A stretch of 35,707 nt of DNA from contig NZ_CABPVS010000003.1 in the NCBI RefSeq assembly GCF_902460845.1, forward strand, positions 222,593 through 258,299, given 5' to 3'. Below, piece by piece: positions 8,353 through 15,707 of this stretch. The stretch comes from Campylobacter concisus. GTDB taxonomy: Bacteria > Campylobacterota > Campylobacteria > Campylobacterales > Campylobacteraceae. The number at the start of each line of letters is the position of its first letter. Positions within the stretch are counted from its first letter, which is position 1. Made by a program: the position numbers and the translations under genes. A model generated the notes under the pieces. The model was not told the DNA's origin. It saw nothing but the letters and a program-made list of their open reading frames with translations, and did not search any database.

Positions 8353-8565
8353 TTGCCTGGTATTAAGGTACATCCTAACGAGTCATTTGACGAGGGTTAC
8401 AGAAAGTTTAAAAAACAAACTGACCGTAACTTAGTAGTAACTGAAGCAAGAGCTAGACGCTTCTTTGAGCCTAAAACTGAGATCCGCAAGAAACAAAAAA
8501 TTGCAGCTCGTAAGAAAATGCTTAAACGTCTTTATATGCTTAGACGCTACGAGTCAAGACTCTAA
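8353..8565 (+). CDS. rpsU: 30S ribosomal protein S21
   Basis: Small basic ribosomal protein of 70 residues starting Met-Pro-Gly-Ile-Lys-Val-His-Pro and ending Arg-Arg-Tyr-Glu-Ser-Arg-Leu, nearly identical in layout to C. jejuni S21 (Cj0370). The initiation codon is TTG at 8353, not the upstream GTG at 8341: the GTG codons form part of the ribosome-binding site AAGGTGGTGA (8338-8347), which differs at one base from perfect complementarity to the 16S 3' end and lies 5 bases before the TTG. Single-gene unit with its own -10 box and a strong terminator. TTG combined with a very strong Shine-Dalgarno suggests tuned translation of S21. Confidence 0.95.
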   Translation: MPGIKVHPNESFDEGYRKFKKQTDRNLVVTEARARRFFEPKTEIRKKQKIAARKKMLKRLYMLRRYESRL

Positions 8566-8572
8566 AACCAAG

Positions 8573-8600
8573 ACAAAGAGGGCTTTGCTCTCTTTGTTTA
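8573..8600 (+). terminator. Intrinsic terminator of rpsU
   Basis: Stem ACAAAGAGGGC (8573-8583) pairs with GCTCTCTTTGT (8587-8597) through 11 pairs with one G-U, around a 3-base loop, followed by a T-rich stretch. It begins 8 bases after the rpsU stop. Confidence 0.75.
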
Positions 8601-8624
8601 ACTCTTCTTTTAGCCTTATTTTTT

Positions 8625-8630
8625 TATAAT
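8625..8630 (+). promoter_or_regulatory. -10 box for the HTH-lipoprotein-ligase operon
   Basis: A consensus TATAAT lies between the rpsU terminator and the HTH gene, giving a leader of about 32 bases. Its place right after a terminator supports an independent transcription unit running from 8669 to 13309. Confidence 0.5.
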
Positions 8631-8668
8631 CAAAGCAATTTTTTTATTTTATTTTAAACGGAAATTCG

Positions 8669-9301
8669 ATGCAAAAGCTAGCTATAAACGAAGCTGCAGA
8701 AATTTTAGGCATAACAAAAGAAGCAGTCTATAATAGAATCCGCCGTGGTTCGATAAATACAGTCATTGAAAATGGCACAAAATTTGTCATCCTTGATGAG
8801 AAACCAAGTAGCGAAAAAGCTACAAAATCCGCTCCAAAAAGCACAAAAACTAAATCCCAAAATGATGAGTTTGTAAATTATTTGCTAAATGAGTTAAGCG
8901 AGCTAAAGAGCTTAAATTTAAACTTACAGGCTGATAAAGATAGGCTTTTTAAAGAAAAAGAGCAGATGCTAATCGAGCGAAAAAATGAAATTTTGCAAAT
9001 TTATAAAGATAGAGATGAGAAGCTCATGCAGTTTCTAAATGCTATGCAAAGGCCGCTTTTAGCACAAAAAAATGACGATATGGCAAAGAATGAAGCGATA
9101 GAGGCCGAGATAGAAAATGAGTCAAAATGGATAAATTTAAGTGAATTTTTAAAGGAGCTAAATCTAAAGCCAAAGGCAACAAAAAAAGCCAGTGAAAAGA
9201 TAATAAAAGCGATACACCACTCAAAATTTATAAAATTTAAACGAGGTGTGATACTTGTTAGAAGACATAAAAATTTAAAAGAGTTGATAGGAGAGATATG
9301 A
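8669..9301 (+). CDS. Helix-turn-helix protein with coiled coil
   Basis: A 210-residue protein. Residues 3-30 form a MerR/excisionase-type helix-turn-helix (Leu-Ala-Ile-Asn-Glu-Ala-Ala-Glu-Ile-Leu-Gly-Ile-Thr-Lys-Glu-Ala-Val-Tyr-Asn-Arg), followed by the short wing Ile-Arg-Arg-Gly-Ser-Ile-Asn. A Lys/Ser-rich linker, a long charged coiled coil (about 66-122) and a C-terminal basic domain that could be a second DNA-binding fold follow. The stop overlaps the next ATG by 4 bases (ATGA), so it is co-translated with the lipoprotein gene and may regulate the operon or bind DNA structurally. I do not recognise a named family, and I do not recall an equivalent between rpsU and the lipoprotein gene in C. 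jejuni. Confidence 0.8.
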   Translation: MQKLAINEAAEILGITKEAVYNRIRRGSINTVIENGTKFVILDEKPSSEKATKSAPKSTKTKSQNDEFVNYLLNELSELKSLNLNLQADKDRLFKEKEQMLIERKNEILQIYKDRDEKLMQFLNAMQRPLLAQKNDDMAKNEAIEAEIENESKWINLSEFLKELNLKPKATKKASEKIIKAIHHSKFIKFKRGVILVRRHKNLKELIGEI

Positions 9302-9915
9302 AACACATTAAAAAGATAGCTACTTACGCTGCGGTAGGCGGATTTGGTGCGATCGTTATGGCTGGCCTTGCTGGTTGTGGCAGTGATAATGGCGGTGATG
9401 AAAACGCACTAAATGAGGTTGCGCAAAAAAACGGCGCTTTTGTCATCATCGAAGAGAGTGCACCTGGAGTTTATAAAATTTTAGAAGAGTATCCAAGCAC
9501 CGAAACTAGAGTCGTGCTAAAAGACATAAATGGTACTGAGCGCGTGTTAAGCAAGGATGAGATCGATAAACTCCTAGCTCAAGCAAACGCAAATATTGAC
9601 AATGGTACTTCAAATTTAACAAAAACGAGTGACACCCAGCTAAGTAGCGGTGGGCTAAGTCTTGGTGAGACGATACTTGCTTCAGCTGCTGGCGCAATAC
9701 TTGGTAGCTGGATAGGTAGCAAGCTTTTTGGAAATCAAAATTTCCAAGCTACTCGTCAAAATTCTTACAAAAATCCAAGCGCATACACAAGAAGCGTTGA
9801 TAGCTTTAATAAGCAAAAAGCGGCAAATTCTGCTGCAAGAAGCAGTGGCGGTAAGAGCGGATTTTTCGGTGGTGGCTCAAAGTCAGGCTCTGGCTCATCA
9901 AGCTTTGGAGGCTGA
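9298..9915 (+). CDS. UPF0323 lipoprotein with Gly/Ser-rich C-terminal tail
   Basis: A 205-residue lipoprotein equivalent to C. jejuni Cj0371. The signal peptide ends Leu-Ala-Gly-Cys with Cys27. A short folded domain (about 38-95: Phe-Val-Ile-Ile-Glu-Glu, Thr-Arg-Val-Val-Leu-Lys-Asp) is followed by a small-residue helix (about 122-145, Ser-Ala-Ala-Gly-Ala-Ile-Leu-Gly-Ser-Trp-Ile-Gly) and a low-complexity Gly/Ser/Lys tail ending Ser-Ser-Ser-Phe-Gly-Gly. Layout and neighbour recall E. coli YgiB, which is encoded beside the ATP-grasp-like YgiC in the tolC operon. GATAGGAG precedes the ATG. Two bases separate its stop from the ligase gene. The exposed Gly-Gly end could be the substrate of that ligase (inference). 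Confidence 0.87.
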   Translation: MKHIKKIATYAAVGGFGAIVMAGLAGCGSDNGGDENALNEVAQKNGAFVIIEESAPGVYKILEEYPSTETRVVLKDINGTERVLSKDEIDKLLAQANANIDNGTSNLTKTSDTQLSSGGLSLGETILASAAGAILGSWIGSKLFGNQNFQATRQNSYKNPSAYTRSVDSFNKQKAANSAARSSGGKSGFFGGGSKSGSGSSSFGG

Positions 9916-9917
9916 AA

Positions 9918-11099
9918 ATGATAAATTTAAGAAAAATCACCCCATTAAACAACGAATTTATGGAGAAAATAGGCTTTGCATGGCACACAGATAACGACAA
10001 TAGCTCGTATATCGCAGATGAGATCGTGCAGGTAAAAGCAAGTGAAGCGGATGCTTATTATGAGGCGGCAAATGAGCTATACGATATGTATGTAAATGCC
10101 GCTCAACATGTGATCGACAACAACCTTTTTCACGAGATAGGCATACCATTTAACCTTGTTGATATCATAAAAAATAGCTGGGAAAATGACGTTCATTGGC
10201 ATCTTTATGGTAGATTTGATCTTGCAGGCGGGCTTGATGGCAAGCCGATAAAACTGATCGAATTTAACGCAGACACGCCAACGGCAGTCTTTGAGACGGC
10301 GATCATCCAGTGGGCGATGCTAAAACTAAATCATATGGATGAAGCTGAACAATTTAATAACCTTTACGAAGCTTTAAAACAAAATTTCAAGCGTCTAATT
10401 ACTCTTGGCGACGATAATGTAAATTTTGAGGATGTTTACGAGGGTTGGGGGATACTCTTTAGCTCTATCGCTGGCAGTATCGAGGATGAGCAAACCGTGA
10501 AATTACTACAATACATCGCAAAAGAGGCCGGCTTTAAAACCGACTTTGCTTACGTTGACGAGGTTGTTTTTAACGATAATGAAGGTATTTTTAAAAATGA
10601 TGAAAATTTCGAGTACTGGTTCAAGCTTGTCCCTTGGGAGAGCATAGCGATCGATGAGGGCGAGCTGGCTTTGATACTCTCAAACATTGTCAAAAATCAA
10701 AAAGCTATTATCATAAATCCAGCCTACACACTGCTTTTCCAAAGCAAAGGAATTTTAAAAATCCTTTGGGATCTTTATCCTAATCACCCGCTCTTGCTTG
10801 AAACCTCAAATGAGCCACTAAAAGGCAAAAAATATGTGAAAAAGCCGGTATTTGGCAGAGAAGGCGCAAACGTCTCGATATACGATGAAAACGGCGCACA
10901 AATAGCAAGCAGTGATGGCGAATACGACTCAAACAAAGCCATCTATCAAGAATTTTACGAGTTTAACCAAGATGAGAGGGGCGAGAGCTACCAAGCAGGC
11001 GTATTTTACGCTTATGAAGCGTGCGCACTTGGATATAGAAAAGGTGGCAAAATTTTAGATAACTACTCTAAATTTGTAGGACATTTTATTAAGGATTAA
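9918..11099 (+). CDS. Glutathionylspermidine-synthase-like ATP-grasp ligase (YgiC type)
   Basis: A 393-residue protein of the GSP_synth ATP-grasp family, equivalent to C. jejuni Cj0372 and E. coli YgiC/YjfC. Signature segments are Phe-Asn-Ala-Asp-Thr-Pro-Thr (116-122), Leu-Tyr-Pro-Asn-His-Pro-Leu-Leu (286-293) and the nucleotide-binding Lys-Lys-Pro-Val-Phe-Gly-Arg-Glu-Gly-Ala-Asn-Val (308-319). The amidase half of true glutathionylspermidine synthetase/amidase is absent, and spermidine or trypanothione chemistry is not implied: stand-alone members are thought to form amide bonds between a carboxylate and an amine. GGAGG lies before the ATG. Strict coupling with the lipoprotein suggests a shared envelope function. 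Confidence 0.9.
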   Translation: MINLRKITPLNNEFMEKIGFAWHTDNDNSSYIADEIVQVKASEADAYYEAANELYDMYVNAAQHVIDNNLFHEIGIPFNLVDIIKNSWENDVHWHLYGRFDLAGGLDGKPIKLIEFNADTPTAVFETAIIQWAMLKLNHMDEAEQFNNLYEALKQNFKRLITLGDDNVNFEDVYEGWGILFSSIAGSIEDEQTVKLLQYIAKEAGFKTDFAYVDEVVFNDNEGIFKNDENFEYWFKLVPWESIAIDEGELALILSNIVKNQKAIIINPAYTLLFQSKGILKILWDLYPNHPLLLETSNEPLKGKKYVKKPVFGREGANVSIYDENGAQIASSDGEYDSNKAIYQEFYEFNQDERGESYQAGVFYAYEACALGYRKGGKILDNYSKFVGHFIKD

Positions 11100-11101
11100 A
11101 G

Positions 11102-12037
11102 ATGAAGATCGTTTGTTTAGACGCAGCAACGCTTGGAGAAAACGTAGATCTTAGTGTTTTTAAGAAATTTGGTGAGTTTATCAGCTACCAAAAGACTAAG
11201 AGCGATGAGGTTGTGCCTCGCCTAAAGGGCGTTGATATCGTCATCACAAACAAGGTCATCATCGACAAAGCCGTGATGGAGGCGACAAATTTAAAGCTCA
11301 TTTGCATAAGCGCAACTGGCATGAATAATGTCGATCTAGAGCATGCAAAAGCTAAAAATATAGTCGTTAAAAACGTCGCTGGCTACTCAACCGCAAGCGT
11401 CGTGCAGCACACATTTGCCTTGCTTTTTGAGCTAACAAATCGCATCAAATTTTATGATCGCTACGTAAAAAGTGGCGAGTGGGTGAAGAGCGAAATTTTC
11501 ACCTATCTTGGCGCAGATATCAGCGAGATCGCTGGCAAAGAGTTTGGCGTCATCGGACTTGGCGAGATAGGACGCGGCGTGGCGGCAGCGGCACGTGCAT
11601 TTGGCGCAAACGTGAGCTACTACTCGACAAGCGGAGCAAATAAAAATAGCGAATTTGCGCAAAAAAACTTAGACGAGCTATTAAGAAGCAGCGACATCAT
11701 CAGCATCCACGCACCACTAAATGAAAAGACTAGAAATTTACTAGGCGCAAACGAGATAAATTTATTAAAAGATGATGCGATAGTGCTAAATTTAGGACGT
11801 GGCGGCATAGTAGACGAAGTAGCGATGGCAAGAGCGATAGATGAGAGAAATTTACGCTTTGGTACGGACGTTTTGGAGAGCGAGCCAATGAGCAAAAATA
11901 GCCCATTTTTAAATGTAAAAAAGAAGTCAAATCTACTCATCACGCCGCACGTGGCATGGGGCAGCTTGGAGGCTAGAAAGACGCTCATCGCAAAGATCGT
12001 CACAAACATCGAAAATTTCATCAATGAGAGCAGATAA
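11102..12037 (+). CDS. D-2-hydroxyacid dehydrogenase, NAD-dependent
   Basis: A 311-residue Rossmann-fold oxidoreductase of the D-isomer specific 2-hydroxyacid dehydrogenase family, equivalent to C. jejuni Cj0373. The dinucleotide fold is at Val-Ile-Gly-Leu-Gly-Glu-Ile-Gly-Arg (150-158). Catalytic residues are Arg233 (Leu-Gly-Arg-Gly-Gly-Ile-Val-Asp), Glu259 (Thr-Asp-Val-Leu-Glu) and His283 (Thr-Pro-His-Val-Ala-Trp-Gly). It reduces or oxidises a small 2-keto/2-hydroxy acid in the cytoplasm; which one (glycerate, lactate or another) cannot be told. AAGGA stands before the ATG; 2 bases after the ligase stop; the TAA overlaps the next ATG by one base. Confidence 0.92.
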   Translation: MKIVCLDAATLGENVDLSVFKKFGEFISYQKTKSDEVVPRLKGVDIVITNKVIIDKAVMEATNLKLICISATGMNNVDLEHAKAKNIVVKNVAGYSTASVVQHTFALLFELTNRIKFYDRYVKSGEWVKSEIFTYLGADISEIAGKEFGVIGLGEIGRGVAAAARAFGANVSYYSTSGANKNSEFAQKNLDELLRSSDIISIHAPLNEKTRNLLGANEINLLKDDAIVLNLGRGGIVDEVAMARAIDERNLRFGTDVLESEPMSKNSPFLNVKKKSNLLITPHVAWGSLEARKTLIAKIVTNIENFINESR

Positions 12038-12795
12038 TGGGCTATGATATAAGCTATCACGCCATTAGCGAAAATGAAATTTCAAAGTGGTATTTTGAAG
12101 CACTTGAGCTTACAAGGGCTGGTAAATTTGACAAGGTTTTAGCACTTGCTAGCAAGGCTGGCGTAGAGGAATTTTACGCCCAAAAGTACAAAGATACACT
12201 AAGTGCTGCATTGCAGTATAAAGACGATGAAATTTTTAACAAAACTCACGGCTTTTGTATCGCTGTTACGCAAGGATTTTTTAGAAAGTATTTCTACACT
12301 CGGGGTACAGCACTAAGCTCTTTGGCACAGCAAAATGAGAAATTTAAAAACTACATCAGCAACTGGCGAGAAATTTTACCAAGTGAGTTTTTGGATAAAT
12401 TTAGCGGAGAAATTTATAATGAGATCACCGAAAACTACTGCTGTGGCGCTTATGTGAGTGCTAAAAACGTAGCTAAACTAAAGGCTGACTATGAAGCAGG
12501 TGGCGAGGTAAAAGATGCGATTGATGGCTTTTACGCTCAAAATTTACCTACATTTTTAGATGCTCTAAACTATGCATGCGAGCTAGAAACAGGCCTGCTT
12601 GAGGCCACTGAGGTCGTGGAGCCAAATCCACTTGATCTAAACAAATCAAGCTCATATTCAAATCTCTTTAACTGCGATCCAAATGGGGCTATCATCTACG
12701 CACAGACCGCAGTGCAGCAGGTTAGCGAGGCAGTAAAGCAAGAAGAGACTGGCAAAAAGTCGATTTTTGAGAAGATCAAAGGGCTATTTAAATAA
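12037..12795 (+). CDS. Unknown cytoplasmic protein, 252 residues
   Basis: No signal peptide or membrane segment. The protein starts Met-Gly-Tyr-Asp-Ile-Ser-Tyr-His, is mixed alpha/acidic, has an adjacent Cys pair near residue 130 (Asn-Tyr-Cys-Cys-Gly-Ala-Tyr) and ends in a basic amphipathic helix ([13 protein letters not shown]) that could touch a membrane or partner. The middle [13 protein letters not shown] stretch looks like a conserved core. I do not recognise the family. The ATG overlaps the dehydrogenase stop by one base, so it is translationally coupled to it; 16 bases separate it from yajQ. Confidence 0.75.
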   Translation: MGYDISYHAISENEISKWYFEALELTRAGKFDKVLALASKAGVEEFYAQKYKDTLSAALQYKDDEIFNKTHGFCIAVTQGFFRKYFYTRGTALSSLAQQNEKFKNYISNWREILPSEFLDKFSGEIYNEITENYCCGAYVSAKNVAKLKADYEAGGEVKDAIDGFYAQNLPTFLDALNYACELETGLLEATEVVEPNPLDLNKSSSYSNLFNCDPNGAIIYAQTAVQQVSEAVKQEETGKKSIFEKIKGLFK

Positions 12796-12811
12796 ATTTG
12801 AAAGGATAAAA

Positions 12812-13309
12812 ATGGCAACTGAGCATAGTTTTGATATAAGTGCCGAGGTCGATATAATGGAGGTCAAAAACGCTCTTGAGACGGCAAAAAAAGAGATCGC
12901 GGCAAGATATGATTTTAAAGGGCTTGCAGCTGAAGTTGAGCTAAACGAAAAAGAGAAATTTATCACGCTTCTTAGCTCAAGCGACAACAAGATCGACGCA
13001 CTAAAAGACATCGTGATCTCAAAGCTCATCAAGCGCAACATCCCACCAGTAGCGATCACAGAGACAAAAAGAGAGCCAGCGAGTGGCGGAAATTTAAAAG
13101 CGACGCTAAAACTAAACGACACACTTGATGGTGAAAACTCAAAAAAGATCACCAAAGCGATCAAAGACTCAAAGATCAAGGTGAGCGCGCAGATCAGGGG
13201 CGAAGAGATCAGAGTGACAAGTAAAAGCATAGATGACTTGCAAGAGTGCATAAAGCTGGTTAGAGGGTTAAATTTAGAACTTCCGATAAGCTTTAAAAAC
13301 TTAAAATAA
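12812..13309 (+). CDS. yajQ: YajQ/UPF0234 nucleotide-binding protein
   Basis: A 165-residue protein starting [10 protein letters not shown]. The family pattern is complete: Ile-Ala-Ala-Arg-Tyr-Asp-Phe-Lys-Gly, Asp-Lys-Ile-Asp-Ala-Leu, [14 protein letters not shown] and [11 protein letters not shown]. In Xanthomonas a YajQ protein binds cyclic di-GMP and acts on transcription; in Campylobacter the role is not known to me. The start at 12812 is chosen because GAAAGGATAAAA precedes it and because homologues start here; the frame is open further upstream into the previous gene. Equivalent to C. jejuni Cj0374. Confidence 0.93.
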   Translation: MATEHSFDISAEVDIMEVKNALETAKKEIAARYDFKGLAAEVELNEKEKFITLLSSSDNKIDALKDIVISKLIKRNIPPVAITETKREPASGGNLKATLKLNDTLDGENSKKITKAIKDSKIKVSAQIRGEEIRVTSKSIDDLQECIKLVRGLNLELPISFKNLK

Positions 13310-13621
13310 CGGCTTCTCGTGAGTACCTTAAATGAGCTAGAAAAATTTTTACTCCGCAGGCTGTATGCCTAGCGCACGCTTATTTTTTCGTCGCAACATT
13401 TAAATCCATCTCACGACATTTTTGTTTAAATTTGAAGTTGGTAGGCTAAATTTTGAAATCATCACGTAACTTTTGGATTTAAAATTTTGCAAGATTCTAG
13501 GCTAAATTTGCGAAATTTCGCATAGTTTTTGTATTTAAAATTTGGCGTATTTGTGGGTGAAATTTCGCCTTATTGTTTTGTATTTAAATTTGATCTATCT
13601 AAAATTAAAAAAGGATAAAAA
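13310..13621. other. 312-base spacer between yajQ and the DUF2314 gene
   Basis: No gene is seen. The first 110 bases hold short self-complementary pieces (AGGC-TGTAT-GCCT near 13358-13370 and AGCG-CA-CGCT followed by TATTTTTT, 13371-13387) that could end the upstream operon. The rest is a set of degenerate tandem repeats annotated separately. The last bases, AAAAAAGGATAAAAA, are the ribosome-binding site of the next gene. Confidence 0.5.
13419..13600. repeat. About 3.5 degenerate tandem repeats of 50-55 bases
   Basis: Each unit begins with TTTT(T)G then (G/T)ATTTAAAATTTG or a close variant, and has a later part such as GGCTAAATTTTG or GAAATTTCGC. Unit starts are 13419, 13471, 13526 and a partial one at 13576, giving periods of 52, 55 and 50. 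The second and third units are the most alike (both contain ATTTAAAATTT and GAAATTTCGC). Unit divergence is high and the word AAATTT is common in this genome, so this is a moderate-confidence call. Confidence 0.5.
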
Positions 13622-14413
13622 ATGAGCTTTTTTAAGAAAATTCTCGGTAAACAAATAGATCTTGGCAAGCAAATGCCAATCTATTTTGTAAGTAGCGACG
13701 AAGACTATATGCAGCATGCGTTTGAGCAGGCCAGAGAGAGCTTTAGATATTTTTGGCGTGAGGTTTACTGGGAGCGCCGCAGGATCGTACCTATGCTTGA
13801 TTATGCGATGGTAAAAATTTGCTTTTTAGATGTCGTAAATGGCGAAGAAGTCGGAGAACACATGTGGATAGACGATGTGGAATTTGACGGCGAAACGATA
13901 TATGGCACACTCGTAAACGAGCCTGACGCCGTGCAAAACCTGAAAGTAGGCGATCAAATAAGCGCAAAGATAGACGAGATGAGTGACTGGCTCTTTTCGA
14001 TAGATGGACGCGCATACGGCGGATTTAGCGTGCAGGCGATGCGCTCACGCATGCAAAAGAAAGAGCTAAAAGAGCACGATAAAGAGTGGGGGCTTGATTT
14101 TGGCGATTTTAACGATATTTTGGTAGTTTACGAGCAAAAAGAACACCCTGAAAATTTGATAGAGCATCCAATGAGCAAAAATACATATGAGCAAGTAAAG
14201 CAGTATATAAAAGAGCACCCAAATATGGTCACAGACGCTGATGAGTTTGGCTATACGCAGCTTCACAACGAGGCGATCGCAGGAAATTTAAATCTTGTAA
14301 ATCTTTTACTAGAAAACGGCGCTGATAAAAATGCCCGCACAAAAAGTGACAAAACGGCAGCTGAATTTGCTGAGAATTTGGGCTGGAGCGAAATCGCGAA
14401 GGTGCTTAAATAG
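13622..14413 (+). CDS. DUF2314 domain fused to ankyrin repeats
   Basis: A 263-residue cytoplasmic protein. Residues about 18-145 match the DUF2314 pattern: Ala-Phe-Glu-Gln-Ala-Arg-Glu-Ser-Phe-Arg-Tyr-Phe-Trp-Arg-Glu, Ala-Met-Val-Lys-Ile-Cys-Phe, then Glu-His-Met-Trp-Ile and Val-Gly-Asp-Gln-Ile. Residues about 195-263 form two ankyrin units (Phe-Gly-Tyr-Thr-Gln-Leu-His-Asn-Glu-Ala-Ile-Ala-Gly-Asn and Leu-Leu-Leu-Glu-Asn-Gly-Ala-Asp-Lys-Asn-Ala-Arg). DUF2314 has no assigned function that I know of and often occurs with ankyrin repeats and in multi-copy, toxin-immunity-like settings. Start set by AAGGATAAAAA. Stand-alone gene behind the repeat spacer. Confidence 0.85.
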   Translation: MSFFKKILGKQIDLGKQMPIYFVSSDEDYMQHAFEQARESFRYFWREVYWERRRIVPMLDYAMVKICFLDVVNGEEVGEHMWIDDVEFDGETIYGTLVNEPDAVQNLKVGDQISAKIDEMSDWLFSIDGRAYGGFSVQAMRSRMQKKELKEHDKEWGLDFGDFNDILVVYEQKEHPENLIEHPMSKNTYEQVKQYIKEHPNMVTDADEFGYTQLHNEAIAGNLNLVNLLLENGADKNARTKSDKTAAEFAENLGWSEIAKVLK

Positions 14414-14481
14414 CAAGTTTTTATAAATTTTTAGGATTTAAATTTGAGTTATCAAGATATTTTAATGTTAAAGGAAAAATT

Positions 14482-15513
14482 ATGGAACATAACGATACAC
14501 AAAAAACAATAAATGAAATAAATTCCACAAATAGTAATGTAACCGAAAATAGTATGAGTAATAATAATGAAAAAGAATTACTACAAAAGTTTTTAAAAAA
14601 TCTTTTAAGACTACATCCATTAATACTATCTAATATTAGTTTGATTGGCATGATCTATTATTTTGCATATTTTGGGTTTGAATTAAGATATTTTCCTGAT
14701 TTGGGTGGATCTGATGTGGCATACGTTGGTGTATCATTCTTTTTTATAACAGCTTTCATTTCACTTTCTATTATTTTACCTTGCTTGGTTTATCCTGGTT
14801 ACTATAAAAACTATAGGGGATGGTCACTTTTTGTTACAATTTCTCTGCTTCCTTTTATGACAATAGTTTGTATGGCGGCATTACAGAGTATCAACTTGAG
14901 TAAAATGTCGCTTATAGTATCATTTTTTATTTCTTTGGCCTACTTATCTATTATGATTTGTATCGATAAGAAAACACGGGCTCTCTCTTTGTGCTGTTTT
15001 ATTATGGTAACAATTGCAGTCGTTATATTATTTTCGACGATTATGTATTTTTTTGGAATTTTTAATTCTAAAGTAGAATTCTTGCGTACAATGATTGGGT
15101 TTTTTATTATACCACCCCTCTATTTTAAAGGTTTGGAATATTTCTGTAAAAAAAAAGATTATATAGCCCCTATAATGGCCATATCAATTATGATAATAGT
15201 ATTTTTATCTTGGTGTTTTTTAGGTTCAATCGCGAATAGGCTTGGGATGACAAATGTAGAATATAAATATTTATCTATTGAAAAAAGTGCATTAGGGGCT
15301 TTGCCAAAAGGAATTTGCGAAAAAATAGAAAAAGATTCAATAAAAACTTATTATGATGCAAACGATATAAGTAATGTTGTAATGCTTTATAACATCAAAG
15401 CATTATCAACTCTTGGTAAATTTTATTATTTAGAAGCAATAGGTTGTGAAAATAATGAGAAAATAAGATTTGAGCTTGACTCGAGCAAAATCATCTCAAG
15501 GGCCAAGAAGTAA
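14482..15513 (+). CDS. Polytopic membrane protein, likely foreign
   Basis: A 343-residue protein with a polar Asn/Thr/Ser/Glu-rich N-terminus (1-50), about seven membrane helices (roughly 50-255) and a soluble C-terminal domain of about 85 residues (Tyr-Lys-Tyr-Leu-Ser-Ile-Glu-Lys-Ser-Ala-Leu-Gly-Ala-Leu-Pro-Lys-Gly) that probably faces the periplasm. I do not recognise a family. Base and codon use differ from both neighbours: more AT-rich, frequent ATA, TTG and TCT and few of the AGC, CTA and GGC codons typical around it, which suggests recent transfer. AAAGGA precedes the ATG. No transposase or att-like sequence is seen beside it. Confidence 0.75.
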   Translation: MEHNDTQKTINEINSTNSNVTENSMSNNNEKELLQKFLKNLLRLHPLILSNISLIGMIYYFAYFGFELRYFPDLGGSDVAYVGVSFFFITAFISLSIILPCLVYPGYYKNYRGWSLFVTISLLPFMTIVCMAALQSINLSKMSLIVSFFISLAYLSIMICIDKKTRALSLCCFIMVTIAVVILFSTIMYFFGIFNSKVEFLRTMIGFFIIPPLYFKGLEYFCKKKDYIAPIMAISIMIIVFLSWCFLGSIANRLGMTNVEYKYLSIEKSALGALPKGICEKIEKDSIKTYYDANDISNVVMLYNIKALSTLGKFYYLEAIGCENNEKIRFELDSSKIISRAKK

Positions 15514-15526
15514 GATATTAAATTTA

Positions 15527-15601
15527 TCACTTAAGGTGATTATTAAAAACTAAGCCAAATACTAAAAATGGTGTGTTTTTATAAGCAAAAGCCTTAAGTG
15601 A
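15527..15601. repeat. 10-bp inverted repeat in the spacer before the radical SAM gene
   Basis: TCACTTAAGG (15527-15536) and CCTTAAGTGA (15592-15601) are perfect reverse complements 55 bases apart, each built on a CTTAAG palindrome. The left copy also makes a small local hairpin (ATCAC, TTAAG loop, GTGAT). It could be a regulator site pair or part of an RNA stem at the end of the upstream gene. Confidence 0.4.
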
Positions 15602-15707
15602 GTTTCATCTTTTACTAAATTTTTATACCTATGCAAGGCTAAATTTATTAAAAGTTAGCTATCCTAACACATAAATTTAAAACCAAACTTATTTAAGGCG
15701 ATTAGTT

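Noticed and set aside
9728-9994. Plus-strand frame spanning the end of the lipoprotein gene and the start of the ligase gene
   Set aside because: It overlaps two recognised genes in another frame and has no ribosome-binding site of its own.
11620-12060. Minus-strand frame of 146 codons opposite the dehydrogenase
   Set aside because: The dehydrogenase has all its family motifs; the antisense frame has none and no start signals.
13419-13600. CRISPR array
   Set aside because: The repeats are degenerate, AT-rich and contiguous without distinct unique spacers, and no cas gene is present.
15514-15707. Precursor peptide gene for a RiPP made by the radical SAM enzyme
   Set aside because: The only ATG frames here are 9 codons or shorter and carry no leader-core appearance.
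15514-15707. Fur box before the radical SAM-exporter operon
   Set aside because: No 19-base GATAATGATAATCATTATC-like sequence could be found in the spacer; the CTTAAG repeats do not match it.
14414-15707. Genomic island or insertion sequence around the foreign-looking membrane gene
   Set aside because: No transposase, integrase, terminal repeats or duplicated target could be seen on either side.
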